A program made the translations under genes and the position numbers. A DNA stretch of 64,000 nucleotides from Rhizobium sp. BK313. GTDB taxonomy: Bacteria > Pseudomonadota > Alphaproteobacteria > Rhizobiales > Rhizobiaceae. Location: positions 62,001 through 126,000 of the forward strand of contig NZ_JACHZQ010000004.1 in the NCBI RefSeq assembly GCF_014193655.1, in the 5' to 3' direction. Below are positions 17,919-26,184 of this stretch, one piece after another (position 1 is the first letter of the stretch; each line of letters starts with the position of its first letter). Under the pieces are notes generated by a model, which saw only the letters and a program-made list of their open reading frames with translations, was not told the origin of the DNA and ran no database searches.

Positions 17919-19070
17919 TCAGCAGCAGCTATCACCAAGTTTGTCGAGGAAGGCGACGCAACGTTCAAGCTCCGCGACGGCGATCGATTCATCCGGTTGA
18001 TGCGCGTCGGCGATATCGCCGGGGCCGATGACCACCGACGGTACACCCGCGTTCTGGAAGATACCGGCCTCGGTTCCGTAGGGAACGTAACGCGGTTCCG
18101 ACCGGCCGAGGAGCGAAAGCAGTTCCGCGTCGAGCGCGGCGTTGCCGTTCGGCCTCAGCCCCGGTATGCGCGATTGCACCTCGAAACTGATGCCGCACGC
18201 GGGATCGACGGCCTTCATCGCAGGCTCAAGCGACGCGGCAAAGCGCTTCATCCGCTCGAGAACGACCATGTCGCTCTCGCCGGGGATGATGCGCATCTCC
18301 CAGAAGAAATCGCAGCTCTCGGAGACGATGTTGCCGTGCAGGCCCCCCTTGATGAGGTTCACCTGGATGGTGGAATAGGGCGGGTCGAGGCCCTCGAACT
18401 GCGGACCGTTTCGCATGTCCTCGCGGATACGGTTGATCTCCGAAATCACCTCGGCTGCGACCATGACGGCATTGACGTAACGGTCAGGCTGCGATGAGTG
18501 GCCGGGCTTGCCTTTGACGCGCGCCCAGCCAATCAATCCGCCCTTGTGTGCGGATATCAGGTCCATGCTGGTCGCTTCGCCGATCACTGCCAGCCGTGGC
18601 TTCAATCCGCTGGCCCCGACCCATTCCGCCATCGAGCCCACGCCGGTGCAGCCGACTTCCTCGTCATAGGAAAAGGCCAGGTGAATCGGTTTTTTCAGCG
18701 GCTTGGCGGCGATGACCGGGGCGGCTGCAAGACAGCAGGCCAGAAAGCCTTTCATGTCCGTCGCGCCGCGGCCGATCACCCGATCGGCTTTTTCCCGCAG
18801 GACCCACGGATCGGCAGTCCAGGCCTGGCCTTCCGTCGGCACGACATCCGTGTGGCCGCTGAAGACGATGCCGCCGGGTTCTTCCGGTCCAATGCTAACG
18901 AAAAGATTGGCCTTGTCGCCTTCTGGGTTGGCAAATCGGCGGACACGTCCGCCGAAGGGAGCAGTCTGTGTTTCGACATAATCGAGCAGGGCCAGATTGG
19001 AAACCGCACTCACGGTCGGAAACGAAACCAGTTTCGCAAGCTGGCTGGTGATATCGGTAGCGACAGTCAT
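17919..19070 (-). CDS. Acetylornithine deacetylase-like M20 amidohydrolase (ArgE/DapE family)
   Basis: Zinc amidohydrolase of 383 residues with metal-site segments VFSGHTDVVP, GRGATDMKGFLA, SYDEEVGCTG and a late His in IADAHQPDES. The ArgE-type features WTADPWVLREKADRVIGRG and HSSQPDRYVNAV (dimerisation domain) are present. True ArgE acts in arginine synthesis, but this copy sits inside a peptide ABC operon: its ATG shares one base with the binding-protein stop (TAATG) and the permease follows after 10 bases. It more likely deacylates an imported N-acyl amino acid or peptide. Substrate inferred. Confidence 0.85.
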   Translation of the reverse strand: MTVATDITSQLAKLVSFPTVSAVSNLALLDYVETQTAPFGGRVRRFANPEGDKANLFVSIGPEEPGGIVFSGHTDVVPTEGQAWTADPWVLREKADRVIGRGATDMKGFLACCLAAAPVIAAKPLKKPIHLAFSYDEEVGCTGVGSMAEWVGASGLKPRLAVIGEATSMDLISAHKGGLIGWARVKGKPGHSSQPDRYVNAVMVAAEVISEINRIREDMRNGPQFEGLDPPYSTIQVNLIKGGLHGNIVSESCDFFWEMRIIPGESDMVVLERMKRFAASLEPAMKAVDPACGISFEVQSRIPGLRPNGNAALDAELLSLLGRSEPRYVPYGTEAGIFQNAGVPSVVIGPGDIADAHQPDESIAVAELERCVAFLDKLGDSCC

Positions 19071-20779
19071 TACTTCACCGTGAAATAGCGTAGCGGATAG
19101 GCAAGGTCGGCGGGTTGCACGACGGTGATGTTATTCTTCACACCCCACAGGATATTGAGCTGGTGAAGTGGGATGAACGCCACGTCGGTCTTGATGATCT
19201 TCAACGCCTGCTGGATGAGGCCCTTGCGTTTCTCCTGATCCTTTTCCTTCGCGATCTCACCGATCAGGCGATCCACATCGGGATTGGAGTAGCCGCCGAT
19301 GTTGAAGGCGCCGAGACCACTCTTCGGATCACGCGTGGCAGCGATCGAGGTCAGGAAAAGCTGCGCGTCATAGGTCGCCGGCGAATAGCCGAGCAGCGCC
19401 AGGCTGGTATTGTATTCGGGCGGGTTGATCTGCGTTGCCCAACGACTGGTCGCCTGCGCGCGAGGTTCGACCTTGATACCGATCTTTGCCAGCGAGCCGG
19501 CGATGGCGATGCAGGTGGCTTCGTCATTCATGAATCGGTCATTGGTGCAGTCGAGTGTGACGGCGAAGCCTTTTTCGTAGCCGGCCTCCTTCATCAGTTC
19601 CTTGGCCTTGTCCAGATCGAGTTTTACCGGTTCGCCGGTTGCCGGATCGAAGCCGTTGACCTCGCTTGCGATGGGCAGGCCATCCGGCACGGAGAAATTG
19701 CGCATGATGCGTTTCTGGATCGCGACCGGGTCGATCGAAAGCTGCATCGCCTGCCGGACCCGGACATCCCTAAAAGGATTCTTGTCCTTCTCGCTGCCGT
19801 AGATCAGGTTGTCGCGCGCTACATCCGGCTGCAAGTAGATCGTACGCAGGTCCGGTCCCGCTTGAACTCGAAGTCCGTCGGTCTTCCCGACCCGATCGGC
19901 ATCCTGCGGCGGGAGGCCGTCGATCATGTCGACTTCGCCGGAAATTAGCGCCGAAACGCGGGTCGAGGGATTGGGAATGACGAAGAAGGTGGCATTATCG
20001 ACATTGCCGCTTCTTTTGTCCCACCAACTCGGGTTGGCTGCAAAAACAGTCTTGACGCCGGGATCGCGCTCTTTGATGACATAGGGTCCGGTGCCATTGG
20101 TGTTGCGATTGGCGAAGGTCTCCGTGGTGTTGTTGGCGCTTCCCGGTTGCACCGCGCCGTTCGCCTCGGCCCATTTCTTATCCATGATCAGCCAGTTGAC
20201 GATTTCGTTCGGCAGGATCGGATCGGTGGTGACGGTCTTCAGGCGGATTTTGTAATCGTCGACCTTTTCGATCGAAGCGATGGAGGCGAGGTTGGCCTTG
20301 ACGCCGCCGGCCTTGGCGCGTGTGAACGAGAAGACCACGTCATCCGCTTTGAAGTCATCGCCATTGGAAAATTTTACGCCTTGGCGAAGCGTGAACTCCC
20401 AGGTCGTGTCGTCGACCTGGGACCACGCCGTTGCAAGCGCCGGCTGCAGCGAAAGATCCGGGCCGCGGCGCACCAGCGGCTCGTAAACGTTGCTCAGCAC
20501 TGCGAAAATCAGGGTGTTGGAGACGGCGTGGGGATCAAGCGTATAGGCATCGAGAGGCCCCGCAAACTTAAAATCGGCAGCTTGCGCACCGCCTGCGATG
20601 GTGGCGAAGGCAACGCCGGTGACGAGCAATTTTCTTCGGATGTTATGAAACGCCCGGGATATCCGAGTGCTGAAGGCTTCGCGCTGGGAGGTGAGCCGCC
20701 GGATTTCCGCAGGGGAATAGAAAAAATATTTTAAATCTAAAATATATTTGTACGCAGATATCTCTGGAGTCACTTCCAT
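19070..20779 (-). CDS. Peptide-type ABC transporter substrate-binding protein (family 5)
   Basis: SBP_bac_5 protein with all hallmark blocks: LDAYTLDPHAVSNTLIFAVL, NVYEPLVRRGPDLSLQPALA, TTWEFTLRQGVKFSNGDDF, FANRNTNGTGPYVIKERDPG, VRVRQAMQLSIDP, PDGLPIASEVNGFDP. It delivers substrate to the permeases encoded downstream. The hydrophobic export signal (KLLVTGVAFATIAGGAQA) has no ATG directly before it; the nearest in-frame ATG with an AAAGGGA site is at 20777-20779. That gives an unusually long 50-residue lead encoded partly by A+T-rich DNA (around 20,715-20,770). The true start may instead be a non-ATG codon closer to the signal. First gene of the operon. Confidence 0.85.
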   Translation of the reverse strand: MEVTPEISAYKYILDLKYFFYSPAEIRRLTSQREAFSTRISRAFHNIRRKLLVTGVAFATIAGGAQAADFKFAGPLDAYTLDPHAVSNTLIFAVLSNVYEPLVRRGPDLSLQPALATAWSQVDDTTWEFTLRQGVKFSNGDDFKADDVVFSFTRAKAGGVKANLASIASIEKVDDYKIRLKTVTTDPILPNEIVNWLIMDKKWAEANGAVQPGSANNTTETFANRNTNGTGPYVIKERDPGVKTVFAANPSWWDKRSGNVDNATFFVIPNPSTRVSALISGEVDMIDGLPPQDADRVGKTDGLRVQAGPDLRTIYLQPDVARDNLIYGSEKDKNPFRDVRVRQAMQLSIDPVAIQKRIMRNFSVPDGLPIASEVNGFDPATGEPVKLDLDKAKELMKEAGYEKGFAVTLDCTNDRFMNDEATCIAIAGSLAKIGIKVEPRAQATSRWATQINPPEYNTSLALLGYSPATYDAQLFLTSIAATRDPKSGLGAFNIGGYSNPDVDRLIGEIAKEKDQEKRKGLIQQALKIIKTDVAFIPLHQLNILWGVKNNITVVQPADLAYPLRYFTVK

Positions 20780-21001
20780 ATTTTTCATTCCCTTTGATTT
20801 TTTTGATTTTTCCGCCCAGTCGTTAAGCGATGGGGAAAGATTAGGCATGATCACGCAATATGCAAGAGTTTTTAGCGATCCAGCTTCGCTCGTTGACTTC
20901 GCATCAGTCACGGCAATTGCGGGGAGGGCGCGGGCGCAATTTCAGCAGGGACATCCGCCGTCGCCGAGAACGGGCTTGGTTCGCTTACTGGATCTGCACT
21001 T

Positions 21002-22972
21002 TCACGCCACGGGTAGCGCTGGCGGCAGGTCTGCTTGCTCGGCAGGCGAAGCCTCGTCCCGTTCCGGAGGTAGCGTGAATTGAAAGGTGGCACCTCGAGA
21101 TTCATTGGCGGATCCCCACAACCGCCCCCCGTGCGCCTCGATGATCGATCGACAGATGGCTAGGCCCATGCCCAGGCCGTCGGACTTGGTCGTGTAGAAG
21201 GCCTCAAACAGGCGGTCCACGCTGTTCGGATCCAGCCCCTGGCCCGAATCGTGCACGCTGACGAGCACGCCGCCAGCGGCAGCATCCGTCTCGGTGCTGA
21301 TTCGGAGCTCCCGGGGGCCCTCGTCGACGGCGCTCATGGCTTCGACCGCATTGAGGACGAGATTGAGGATCACCTGCTGGAGCTGGACGCGATCGCCTTC
21401 CACCGACAACGGGCCGGTCGCGAGCTTGATCTGCGGCGAGACGCCATATTTCAGAACTTCGCTGCGGGTCATGGCCATGACGTCGAGGATGGCTTCGTTG
21501 AGGTCGAACCTGTCCCTACGTGGCGGGCCTCTCTTGATGAGTGCACGGATCCGGCCGATGACGTCGCTGGCACGCCCCGCGTTCTCGATGATGCGGGCTA
21601 GTGCCTGGCGAACCTCCTCCAGATCGGGCGGTTGCGCTCCCAGCCAGCGCAGGGCGGCGGCGGCGTTGGTGCCCGCCGCGGCGATAGGCTGGTTCACCTC
21701 GTGTGCGATCGAGGCCGTCATCTGTCCCATGGTCGTTACGCGATTGACATGGGCGAGCTCCATTTGCGTGTCACGCAAGGCTTCAGCGGCGCGCTTGCGC
21801 TCCGTGATGTCCACAATGGTCACCAGCACGCTCTCGAGCTTGGTGGACTGAGGGAACATGATCGTGAAAAGCACCGAGAGCGTCTCTCCCTTGAGAGTTT
21901 GAATGGTTGTCTCTGCTGCAAAAGAAGATCGCTCTTCCGCAACCGCGAGCAACTCGCCGGCAAAAACATCGAGCGCGTCCGGCGTAAATATGGCGCGCAG
22001 TGAGCCAACGAGCTCGCCCTTGCTCCGCGCCGCTAACAGCTTGACCGTTGCATCGTTTACATCGACGATCTTAACCATCGGGATGGCATGCAGGACAAAC
22101 TCCGGATGGGCGGCGAAATACGCGCGGAAGTCTCGAACACCCTGTGCCTTCAGCTCATCGATGGTCGCCTTGACCTGAGAGAAGTCCTCTTCCCAGATCG
22201 ACACGCCTGCGGTCTCGAAGATGTTTCGATATCGCGTCTCGCTCTCCCGCAGCGCCTCTTCCGCCCGCTTGCGTTCGGTGATGTCGTTGTTGGTCTCCAA
22301 GATCGCAATGGCACGGCCTCGTGTGTCCTGTTGCACAGCCCACCGGCTCGCCACCGTCGCCTGCGTCCCGTTTTTTCTCGTGTGGACGAGTTCGCCTTCC
22401 CAGCGGCCGATGCGGAGCAACTCTGCCCTGATCTCCTCGAGCGGCATGGGGAAGATCGTCCGCATCAGTTGATGAGACATCTTGCCGACAGCTTCCGTTT
22501 TTCTCCACCCGTACAGCTCCTCGGCGCCGCGGTTCCAGTAGAGGATGATGTCGGTCATGTCGCGCACGAAGATCGTGTCGTGGGTGAGGTTAAGCAGTCC
22601 GGCCTGCTCGCGCAGAACCATTTCTCGCGACTGGTTCTGCACCGCGAGGAAGGCCGTCATGCCGATGACTGCCACGCTGAGAAGAAGGTTCGGAAGGGCA
22701 GCACCCGGTGGTTCACCATATTGCGACAAAAAATAGCTCAGCACCAAAAGCGCCAAGCATCCCAAGGATGCGAGAATGATCCCACGCTTCGGAAGAAACC
22801 TGGCAGCCAGGAGGACAACGCCGACGTACAGTATAGCGACAACCACCTCTGCGGTGGTAATTGTGTCAAGAATGAACACGCCGATCGCAATTGCAGCGCA
22901 AACGACCGGAAAGACGCGCGACGGGACGATGGTCGACGAAGTTACATCTTCTTGGTTCTGCTCGGTCTGCAT
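21002..22972 (-). CDS. Membrane-bound PAS-domain sensor histidine kinase (FixL-related)
   Basis: Sensor kinase of 656 residues. Four membrane helices (about 20-38, 42-60, 64-82, 92-111) are followed by two PAS domains (about 125-235, ending NNDITERKRAEEA, and 247-395, ending IVDITERKRAAEA). The transmitter contains His424 in SIAHEVNQP, the N-box around 537 (QQVILNLVLNAVEA), DSGQG at 575 and GLGMGLAI near 600. No haem-binding His of a FixL PAS can be assigned. The start follows GAGG six bases upstream. The likely partner is the FixJ-type regulator at 24584, although about 1.6 kb of small ORFs separates them. The signal is unknown. Confidence 0.9.
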   Translation of the reverse strand: MQTEQNQEDVTSSTIVPSRVFPVVCAAIAIGVFILDTITTAEVVVAILYVGVVLLAARFLPKRGIILASLGCLALLVLSYFLSQYGEPPGAALPNLLLSVAVIGMTAFLAVQNQSREMVLREQAGLLNLTHDTIFVRDMTDIILYWNRGAEELYGWRKTEAVGKMSHQLMRTIFPMPLEEIRAELLRIGRWEGELVHTRKNGTQATVASRWAVQQDTRGRAIAILETNNDITERKRAEEALRESETRYRNIFETAGVSIWEEDFSQVKATIDELKAQGVRDFRAYFAAHPEFVLHAIPMVKIVDVNDATVKLLAARSKGELVGSLRAIFTPDALDVFAGELLAVAEERSSFAAETTIQTLKGETLSVLFTIMFPQSTKLESVLVTIVDITERKRAAEALRDTQMELAHVNRVTTMGQMTASIAHEVNQPIAAAGTNAAAALRWLGAQPPDLEEVRQALARIIENAGRASDVIGRIRALIKRGPPRRDRFDLNEAILDVMAMTRSEVLKYGVSPQIKLATGPLSVEGDRVQLQQVILNLVLNAVEAMSAVDEGPRELRISTETDAAAGGVLVSVHDSGQGLDPNSVDRLFEAFYTTKSDGLGMGLAICRSIIEAHGGRLWGSANESRGATFQFTLPPERDEASPAEQADLPPALPVA

Positions 22973-23024
22973 GTCACGCCTCGCTAGGAACCTGTCGGTC
23001 GGCCCAGTATCGTAACGTTTCTAA

Positions 23025-23039
23025 TTGCTAATTTAGCAA
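23025..23039. promoter_or_regulatory. Perfect palindrome TTGCTAA-T-TTAGCAA upstream of the sensor kinase
   Basis: Two 7-base arms that are exact reverse complements, separated by one base, 53 bases upstream of the kinase ATG. The setting is A+T-rich and promoter-like. Size and symmetry suit a dimeric regulator site. Which protein binds is unknown. Confidence 0.45.
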
Positions 23040-23183
23040 GATATAAATCTCAGTTCCAGAGCGATGGAGTGCAAGCCGCCGCCTCGCACTGCGATCATCC
23101 ATTCGCACAATGATGGTTCGGTCCAAATACCCCGTGTGGTACCTGTCGCTTTTGCTTCACAGTGCAGCACGAAGCAAATAGAC

Positions 23184-23372
23184 CTACGTATAAGTCATCT
23201 CCTCCTCTTTGGTATCCGATCCGTCCTCCCGGCCAATAGTCACGTCGGGCGGCGTACTGCTATGGTCCAAGTGTATCCTCCCGCGTGACGGTTCCCCACA
23301 AGTGGCCGCCGAATGGGTCAACAAACCGCTCAACACGACGAGAGCTAAAACCGCTTGAAACGGCGGAGACAT
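23184..23372 (-). CDS. Doubtful small secreted protein, 62 aa
   Basis: The frame starts with a plausible signal peptide (FQAVLALVVLSGLLTHSAAT) followed by a short polar tail ending in Asp, Glu and Lys. No ribosome-binding site precedes the ATG at 23370-23372, and no family is recognised. It is divergent from the better supported secreted protein at 23450. It could be a chance frame. Confidence 0.25.
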   Translation of the reverse strand: MSPPFQAVLALVVLSGLLTHSAATCGEPSRGRIHLDHSSTPPDVTIGREDGSDTKEEEMTYT

Positions 23373-23449
23373 TTTAACAGCGGCCGAAACCTGATCGAGA
23401 GAAAGCTTCGAAATCGAAGCCTTCTCTACTCACCGTCGAGGTACGGATC

Positions 23450-23770
23450 ATGAGTAAGCTAGCAGTTATTCTTTTTGCAGCCGTGACCGCTGCTCCGGCG
23501 GCGGCACATGATGCGACGCCAACAGCAGCACAGCCGAACGGATGGACATACCCATTGTCGTGCTGCAGCGGATTTGATTGCCACGAAATCCGCGACCGAG
23601 CTGTTCTAGAAGACTCTCGTGGCTATGTCATCAAGCTCACTGGAGAGCTCATTACATCACGAGATAGTCGCATCAAGACCAGCCCGGACGGGCGGTTTCA
23701 TCAATGCACCGTGGCAGGCGAGCCTGCCGGCCGCACCATTTGCCTCTTTGTTCCTCCCCGCTCTTTCTAA
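23450..23770 (+). CDS. Small exported Cys-containing protein, unknown function
   Basis: Protein of 106 residues with a clear signal peptide (KLAVILFAAVTAAPAAAHD, cleavage probably after AAA). The mature part has a Cys-rich patch (YPLSCCSGFDCHEI) and two further Cys near the C-terminus (HQCTVAG, TICLFVPP), suggesting disulfides in the periplasm. A GAGG site lies eight bases before the ATG, so translation is well supported. I believe similar short proteins occur in rhizobia as conserved hypotheticals, but no function is known to me. It is followed 11 bases later by another small ORF, suggesting a two-gene unit between the kinase and its likely response regulator. Confidence 0.7.
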   Translation: MSKLAVILFAAVTAAPAAAHDATPTAAQPNGWTYPLSCCSGFDCHEIRDRAVLEDSRGYVIKLTGELITSRDSRIKTSPDGRFHQCTVAGEPAGRTICLFVPPRSF

Positions 23771-23781
23771 GGATTATGATC

Positions 23782-24096
23782 ATGATACCGCAAGTCAATC
23801 GCATCGAAGCCAATTTGATCCCGCTGAGGCTCTTCTCCCGACGCGTGACGATGATGCCGCCAGACTACCAATCAGCGCCGATTATTGGTGCTGAGGTACA
23901 TTTGATGATGTTTTCCATCATGCCGCGCCGATCAATCGTGCCTCTTGCAGGTGATGTACTGCATGCCCGGGCTTCTGCGTTTACTCTCTATGCCACAGGG
24001 ACGCTATTCGGTCTTTTCTGCTACTCACTCGCGCTTGACCGACTTGTAAAGGCAATTGAGGAGCAGTCTCCTCCAATCGATGTGGTTGTGCACTAG
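23782..24096 (+). CDS. Small putative membrane protein, 104 aa
   Basis: The ATG at 23782 follows AAGGA at eight bases; another ATG at 23776 would add two residues. The protein has a basic N-terminal half and one likely membrane segment near the C-terminus (ASAFTLYATGTLFGLFCYSL), ending in a short acidic-to-hydrophobic tail. It begins 11 bases after the preceding secreted protein, so the two look co-transcribed. No family recognised. Coding status is moderate because the N-terminal part is Met-rich and unusual. Confidence 0.45.
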   Translation: MIPQVNRIEANLIPLRLFSRRVTMMPPDYQSAPIIGAEVHLMMFSIMPRRSIVPLAGDVLHARASAFTLYATGTLFGLFCYSLALDRLVKAIEEQSPPIDVVVH

Positions 24097-24583
24097 AACG
24101 TCGTCGATGTTGACCCACGCCCCCAGCTCGTAAAAGCTGCGTCCTTGCCGATGATGCTTGAGGGGGACGAAAATTGACCTGCGGGAGACCGAGGTCGGTC
24201 ATTTCAAACAATCCAAAAACCAGCCGATGCGTTTCGCCAGCGATCATGACGGTGGTTGGCTCAGCCCTGGGACTGTCCAAACTCTCGCGCCGTCCTTGCC
24301 ATCTCGTTGCCGCGATGAAGCCGGTAGTAGCCATTCCCTTTTCCGGACCAACTTCCTGATCTTGTCTCGTCTGTAGTCGTGCGGTCGCTCCAACGGGCAG
24401 CAAAAAAGCCCCTCCTGGCGGCAGGAGGGGCTTGAGGCAGGGGCCGGTTTTGGTTGGGGGGACGGCCCCGCGGGAAAAAGCATCCCAACCATAACAGTAA
24501 GCTCCCCGACCTGACTATTGGCCACGAGGAAGGATCGGTTACCAGGGAGGAGGGGATGACTTATACGCGGGTCTAATGCTGAC
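24097..24583. other. 487-base gap with a strong terminator
   Basis: Non-coding as far as I can see. The only clear element is the long hairpin at 24406-24433, which ends the leftward transcript of the FixJ-type gene. Several open frames exist on both strands, but they lack ribosome-binding sites and family resemblance. Confidence 0.5.
24401..24433 (-). terminator. Rho-independent terminator after the FixJ-type gene
   Basis: Perfect 12-base-pair inverted repeat (24406-24417 with 24422-24433, arms AAGCCCCTCCTG and CAGGAGGGGCTT) around a 4-base loop. Read on the minus strand, the right arm continues into a T run (complement of the A run at 24402-24407). It lies about 150 bases beyond the stop of the response regulator gene. 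Confidence 0.88.
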
Positions 24584-25219
24584 CTAAGCGCCTAGCGGCT
24601 TTCCTAGCGCGAGCTCCAGCTTGTCGGTCATGCGGGCGAGTTCGGTCAAGGACTTGGCACGCATCTTCTGCATGACCTGGCCGCGGTGAACTTTCACGGT
24701 AACTTCGCTCACCCCCAGATCGGCGGCGATCTGCTTATTCAGCCGTCCGGTGACCACCAAAGCCATCACCTCTCGCTCCCGCTGGGTCAGGCTGTCGAAC
24801 CTTGCGCGCAACGTTGCCAACGCCTTTTCATTCTCAAGCCACAAGCGGTCGCGCGCCAAGCCGACATGAACGGCATCGAGCAAATCCTGGTCGCGGAACG
24901 GCTTGGTCAGGAATTCGATCGCGCCCCCTTTCATCGCTTGGACGGACATGGGAATGTCGCCATGTCCGGTGACGAAGACAATCGGGAGCTGAATATTTCC
25001 CCGCGACAACTCTCGCTGAAAATCAAGACCACTTTGTCCCGGCAGCCGGACATCGAGCACGAGGCAAGTCGGGGTGTCGGGCCGTCCAGACTTGAGGAAG
25101 TCGCCCACCGAAGCGAGAAGAATCACGTCAAAGCCAACGGATCGCAGCAGGCTGCCTAGCGCTTCGCGGATCGCTGGATCATCATCGATGACGATAATTT
25201 TTGCTGGCGCCTCGGTCAT
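24584..25219 (-). CDS. FixJ-family response regulator (receiver + LuxR HTH)
   Basis: Two-domain regulator of 211 residues. The receiver has the acidic pocket IDDDP (11-15), phospho-acceptor Asp56 (LVLDVRLPGQSG) and conserved Lys106 (FLTKPFRDQD). From about residue 143 a LuxR/FixJ helix-turn-helix follows (LTQREREVMALVVTGRLNKQ, GVSEVTVKVHRGQVMQKM). I start at the ATG 25217-25219 with an AAGGCG site upstream; an alternative ATG adds seven residues. It is probably phosphorylated by the PAS kinase at 21002. It is divergent from a second receiver protein at 25656. Confidence 0.92.
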   Translation of the reverse strand: MTEAPAKIIVIDDDPAIREALGSLLRSVGFDVILLASVGDFLKSGRPDTPTCLVLDVRLPGQSGLDFQRELSRGNIQLPIVFVTGHGDIPMSVQAMKGGAIEFLTKPFRDQDLLDAVHVGLARDRLWLENEKALATLRARFDSLTQREREVMALVVTGRLNKQIAADLGVSEVTVKVHRGQVMQKMRAKSLTELARMTDKLELALGKPLGA

Positions 25220-25655
25220 CGTTAGCGCCTTCCAAGACAAATCGGCTCTTGCGGACGCGCCCTGTCCGGACCTTCCGCAGTAGTAGGTCCGGGCGCAACC
25301 CCGCCAGCGGAGCGCATATGTCGCGGTGAGAACACTTCCCTGTCTCCTTCGCCAGTTCTGAAACTAAGCTTCGTCGCATATAAGAATGCGCGCGAATTAA
25401 ATCAGCCACAAGGCCATCAGGCTATTCGTAGGAGCGCTGCTGTCGTTCGCTCTGCCAAGCCTAAGTGCCGGTAATCGCTGCCATTGCCTTTGATGAGAAT
25501 AAGCGACCCGCACATGCTACCACTCGTGGCGGCCGCCGCACGTCTTAGACAACCTATACCATCGTATAGCTTCCGATGCCTTTGTCGCCCTTGCATGCGG
25601 ATGTATCTTATCTCTCGCACCACAACGACAGAATTGTGCGAAACGCCTGTAGCGA
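25220..25655. other. 436-base divergent control region between two response regulators
   Basis: No gene is visible. It must carry the promoters of the FixJ-type gene (leftward) and the single-domain receiver (rightward). One inverted repeat stands out at 25554-25569 (listed separately). An 8-base word related to it (CTTATACG / CGTATAAG) occurs near 23187 and 24560. No FixK-type TTGAT-N4-ATCAA box was seen. Confidence 0.45.
25554..25569. promoter_or_regulatory. Inverted repeat CTATAC-CATC-GTATAG upstream of the receiver gene
   Basis: Exact 6-base arms with a 4-base centre, 86 bases before the receiver start. Dimeric FixJ/NarL-type regulators bind sites of this general form. The match to this particular regulator is a guess. 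Confidence 0.4.
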
Positions 25656-26075
25656 ATGATGGAGACAGCAGTGCAAACCAAGAAGCCTCTGATTGCAATC
25701 GTCGATGACGACGAATCGATGCGTGAGGCTATCAAAGGGCTCATGAGGTCGCTTGGATTTGATGCCGAAACTTTTTCATCTGCGGAAGATTACTTGGGGT
25801 TTCCGCTTCTGCGCAGTACCACGTGCCTAGTGACGGACATCCATATGCCCGGAATGAGCGGGCTTGATCTGCACCGGCGTCTCGTCGCATTAGGCACGAG
25901 TATCCCGACTGTTCTCATCACCGCCTTTCCAGGCGAGGAAGCGCGCACGCGAGGGCTGGGCGCGGACATTATCTGCTCCCTGACAAAGCCATTTAGAGAA
26001 CAGGATCTGGTTGATTGCATTCTTTCTGCGGTTGCTCGCGGGAGCGACGGCCAAAGTGGTAAAGCAGGGATCTAA
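25656..26075 (+). CDS. Single-domain response regulator (receiver only)
   Basis: Receiver protein of 139 residues with acidic pocket VDDDES (16-21), phospho-acceptor Asp61 (LVTDIHMPGMSGLD) and conserved Lys111 (LTKPFREQDL). There is no output domain after it, only a short tail. Its closest look is to the receiver half of FixJ/TtrR-type regulators, including the KPFREQDL block shared in form with the neighbour at 24584. It may act as a phosphate sink or allosteric partner for the PAS kinase. Two ATG codons in a row open the frame; either may be used. Confidence 0.88.
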   Translation: MMETAVQTKKPLIAIVDDDESMREAIKGLMRSLGFDAETFSSAEDYLGFPLLRSTTCLVTDIHMPGMSGLDLHRRLVALGTSIPTVLITAFPGEEARTRGLGADIICSLTKPFREQDLVDCILSAVARGSDGQSGKAGI

Positions 26076-26184
26076 AATAAGTCATCCCAGGGGCGGCAAT
26101 CCAGCTATGATCTTGTCCATCGTCAAAGGATAGTGAGGCGCCCACTCAAGGCTAGGGTTGAAGCGGCGACAGTTCGCGATACCG

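Larger units (their letters stand above)
22973..23449. other. 477-base regulatory gap upstream of the sensor kinase
   Basis: The gap lies between the kinase (minus) and a plus-strand small secreted protein. It holds an A+T-rich patch with a perfect palindrome at 23025-23039 (listed separately) and a weak 62-codon minus-strand frame at 23184-23372. Otherwise it has no recognisable gene. Promoters for both flanking transcription units should lie here. Confidence 0.5.

Noticed and set aside
25182..25409. Minus-strand 75-codon frame upstream of the FixJ-type gene
   Set aside because: Basic, low-complexity product with no ribosome-binding site; it overlaps the start of the response regulator in another frame.
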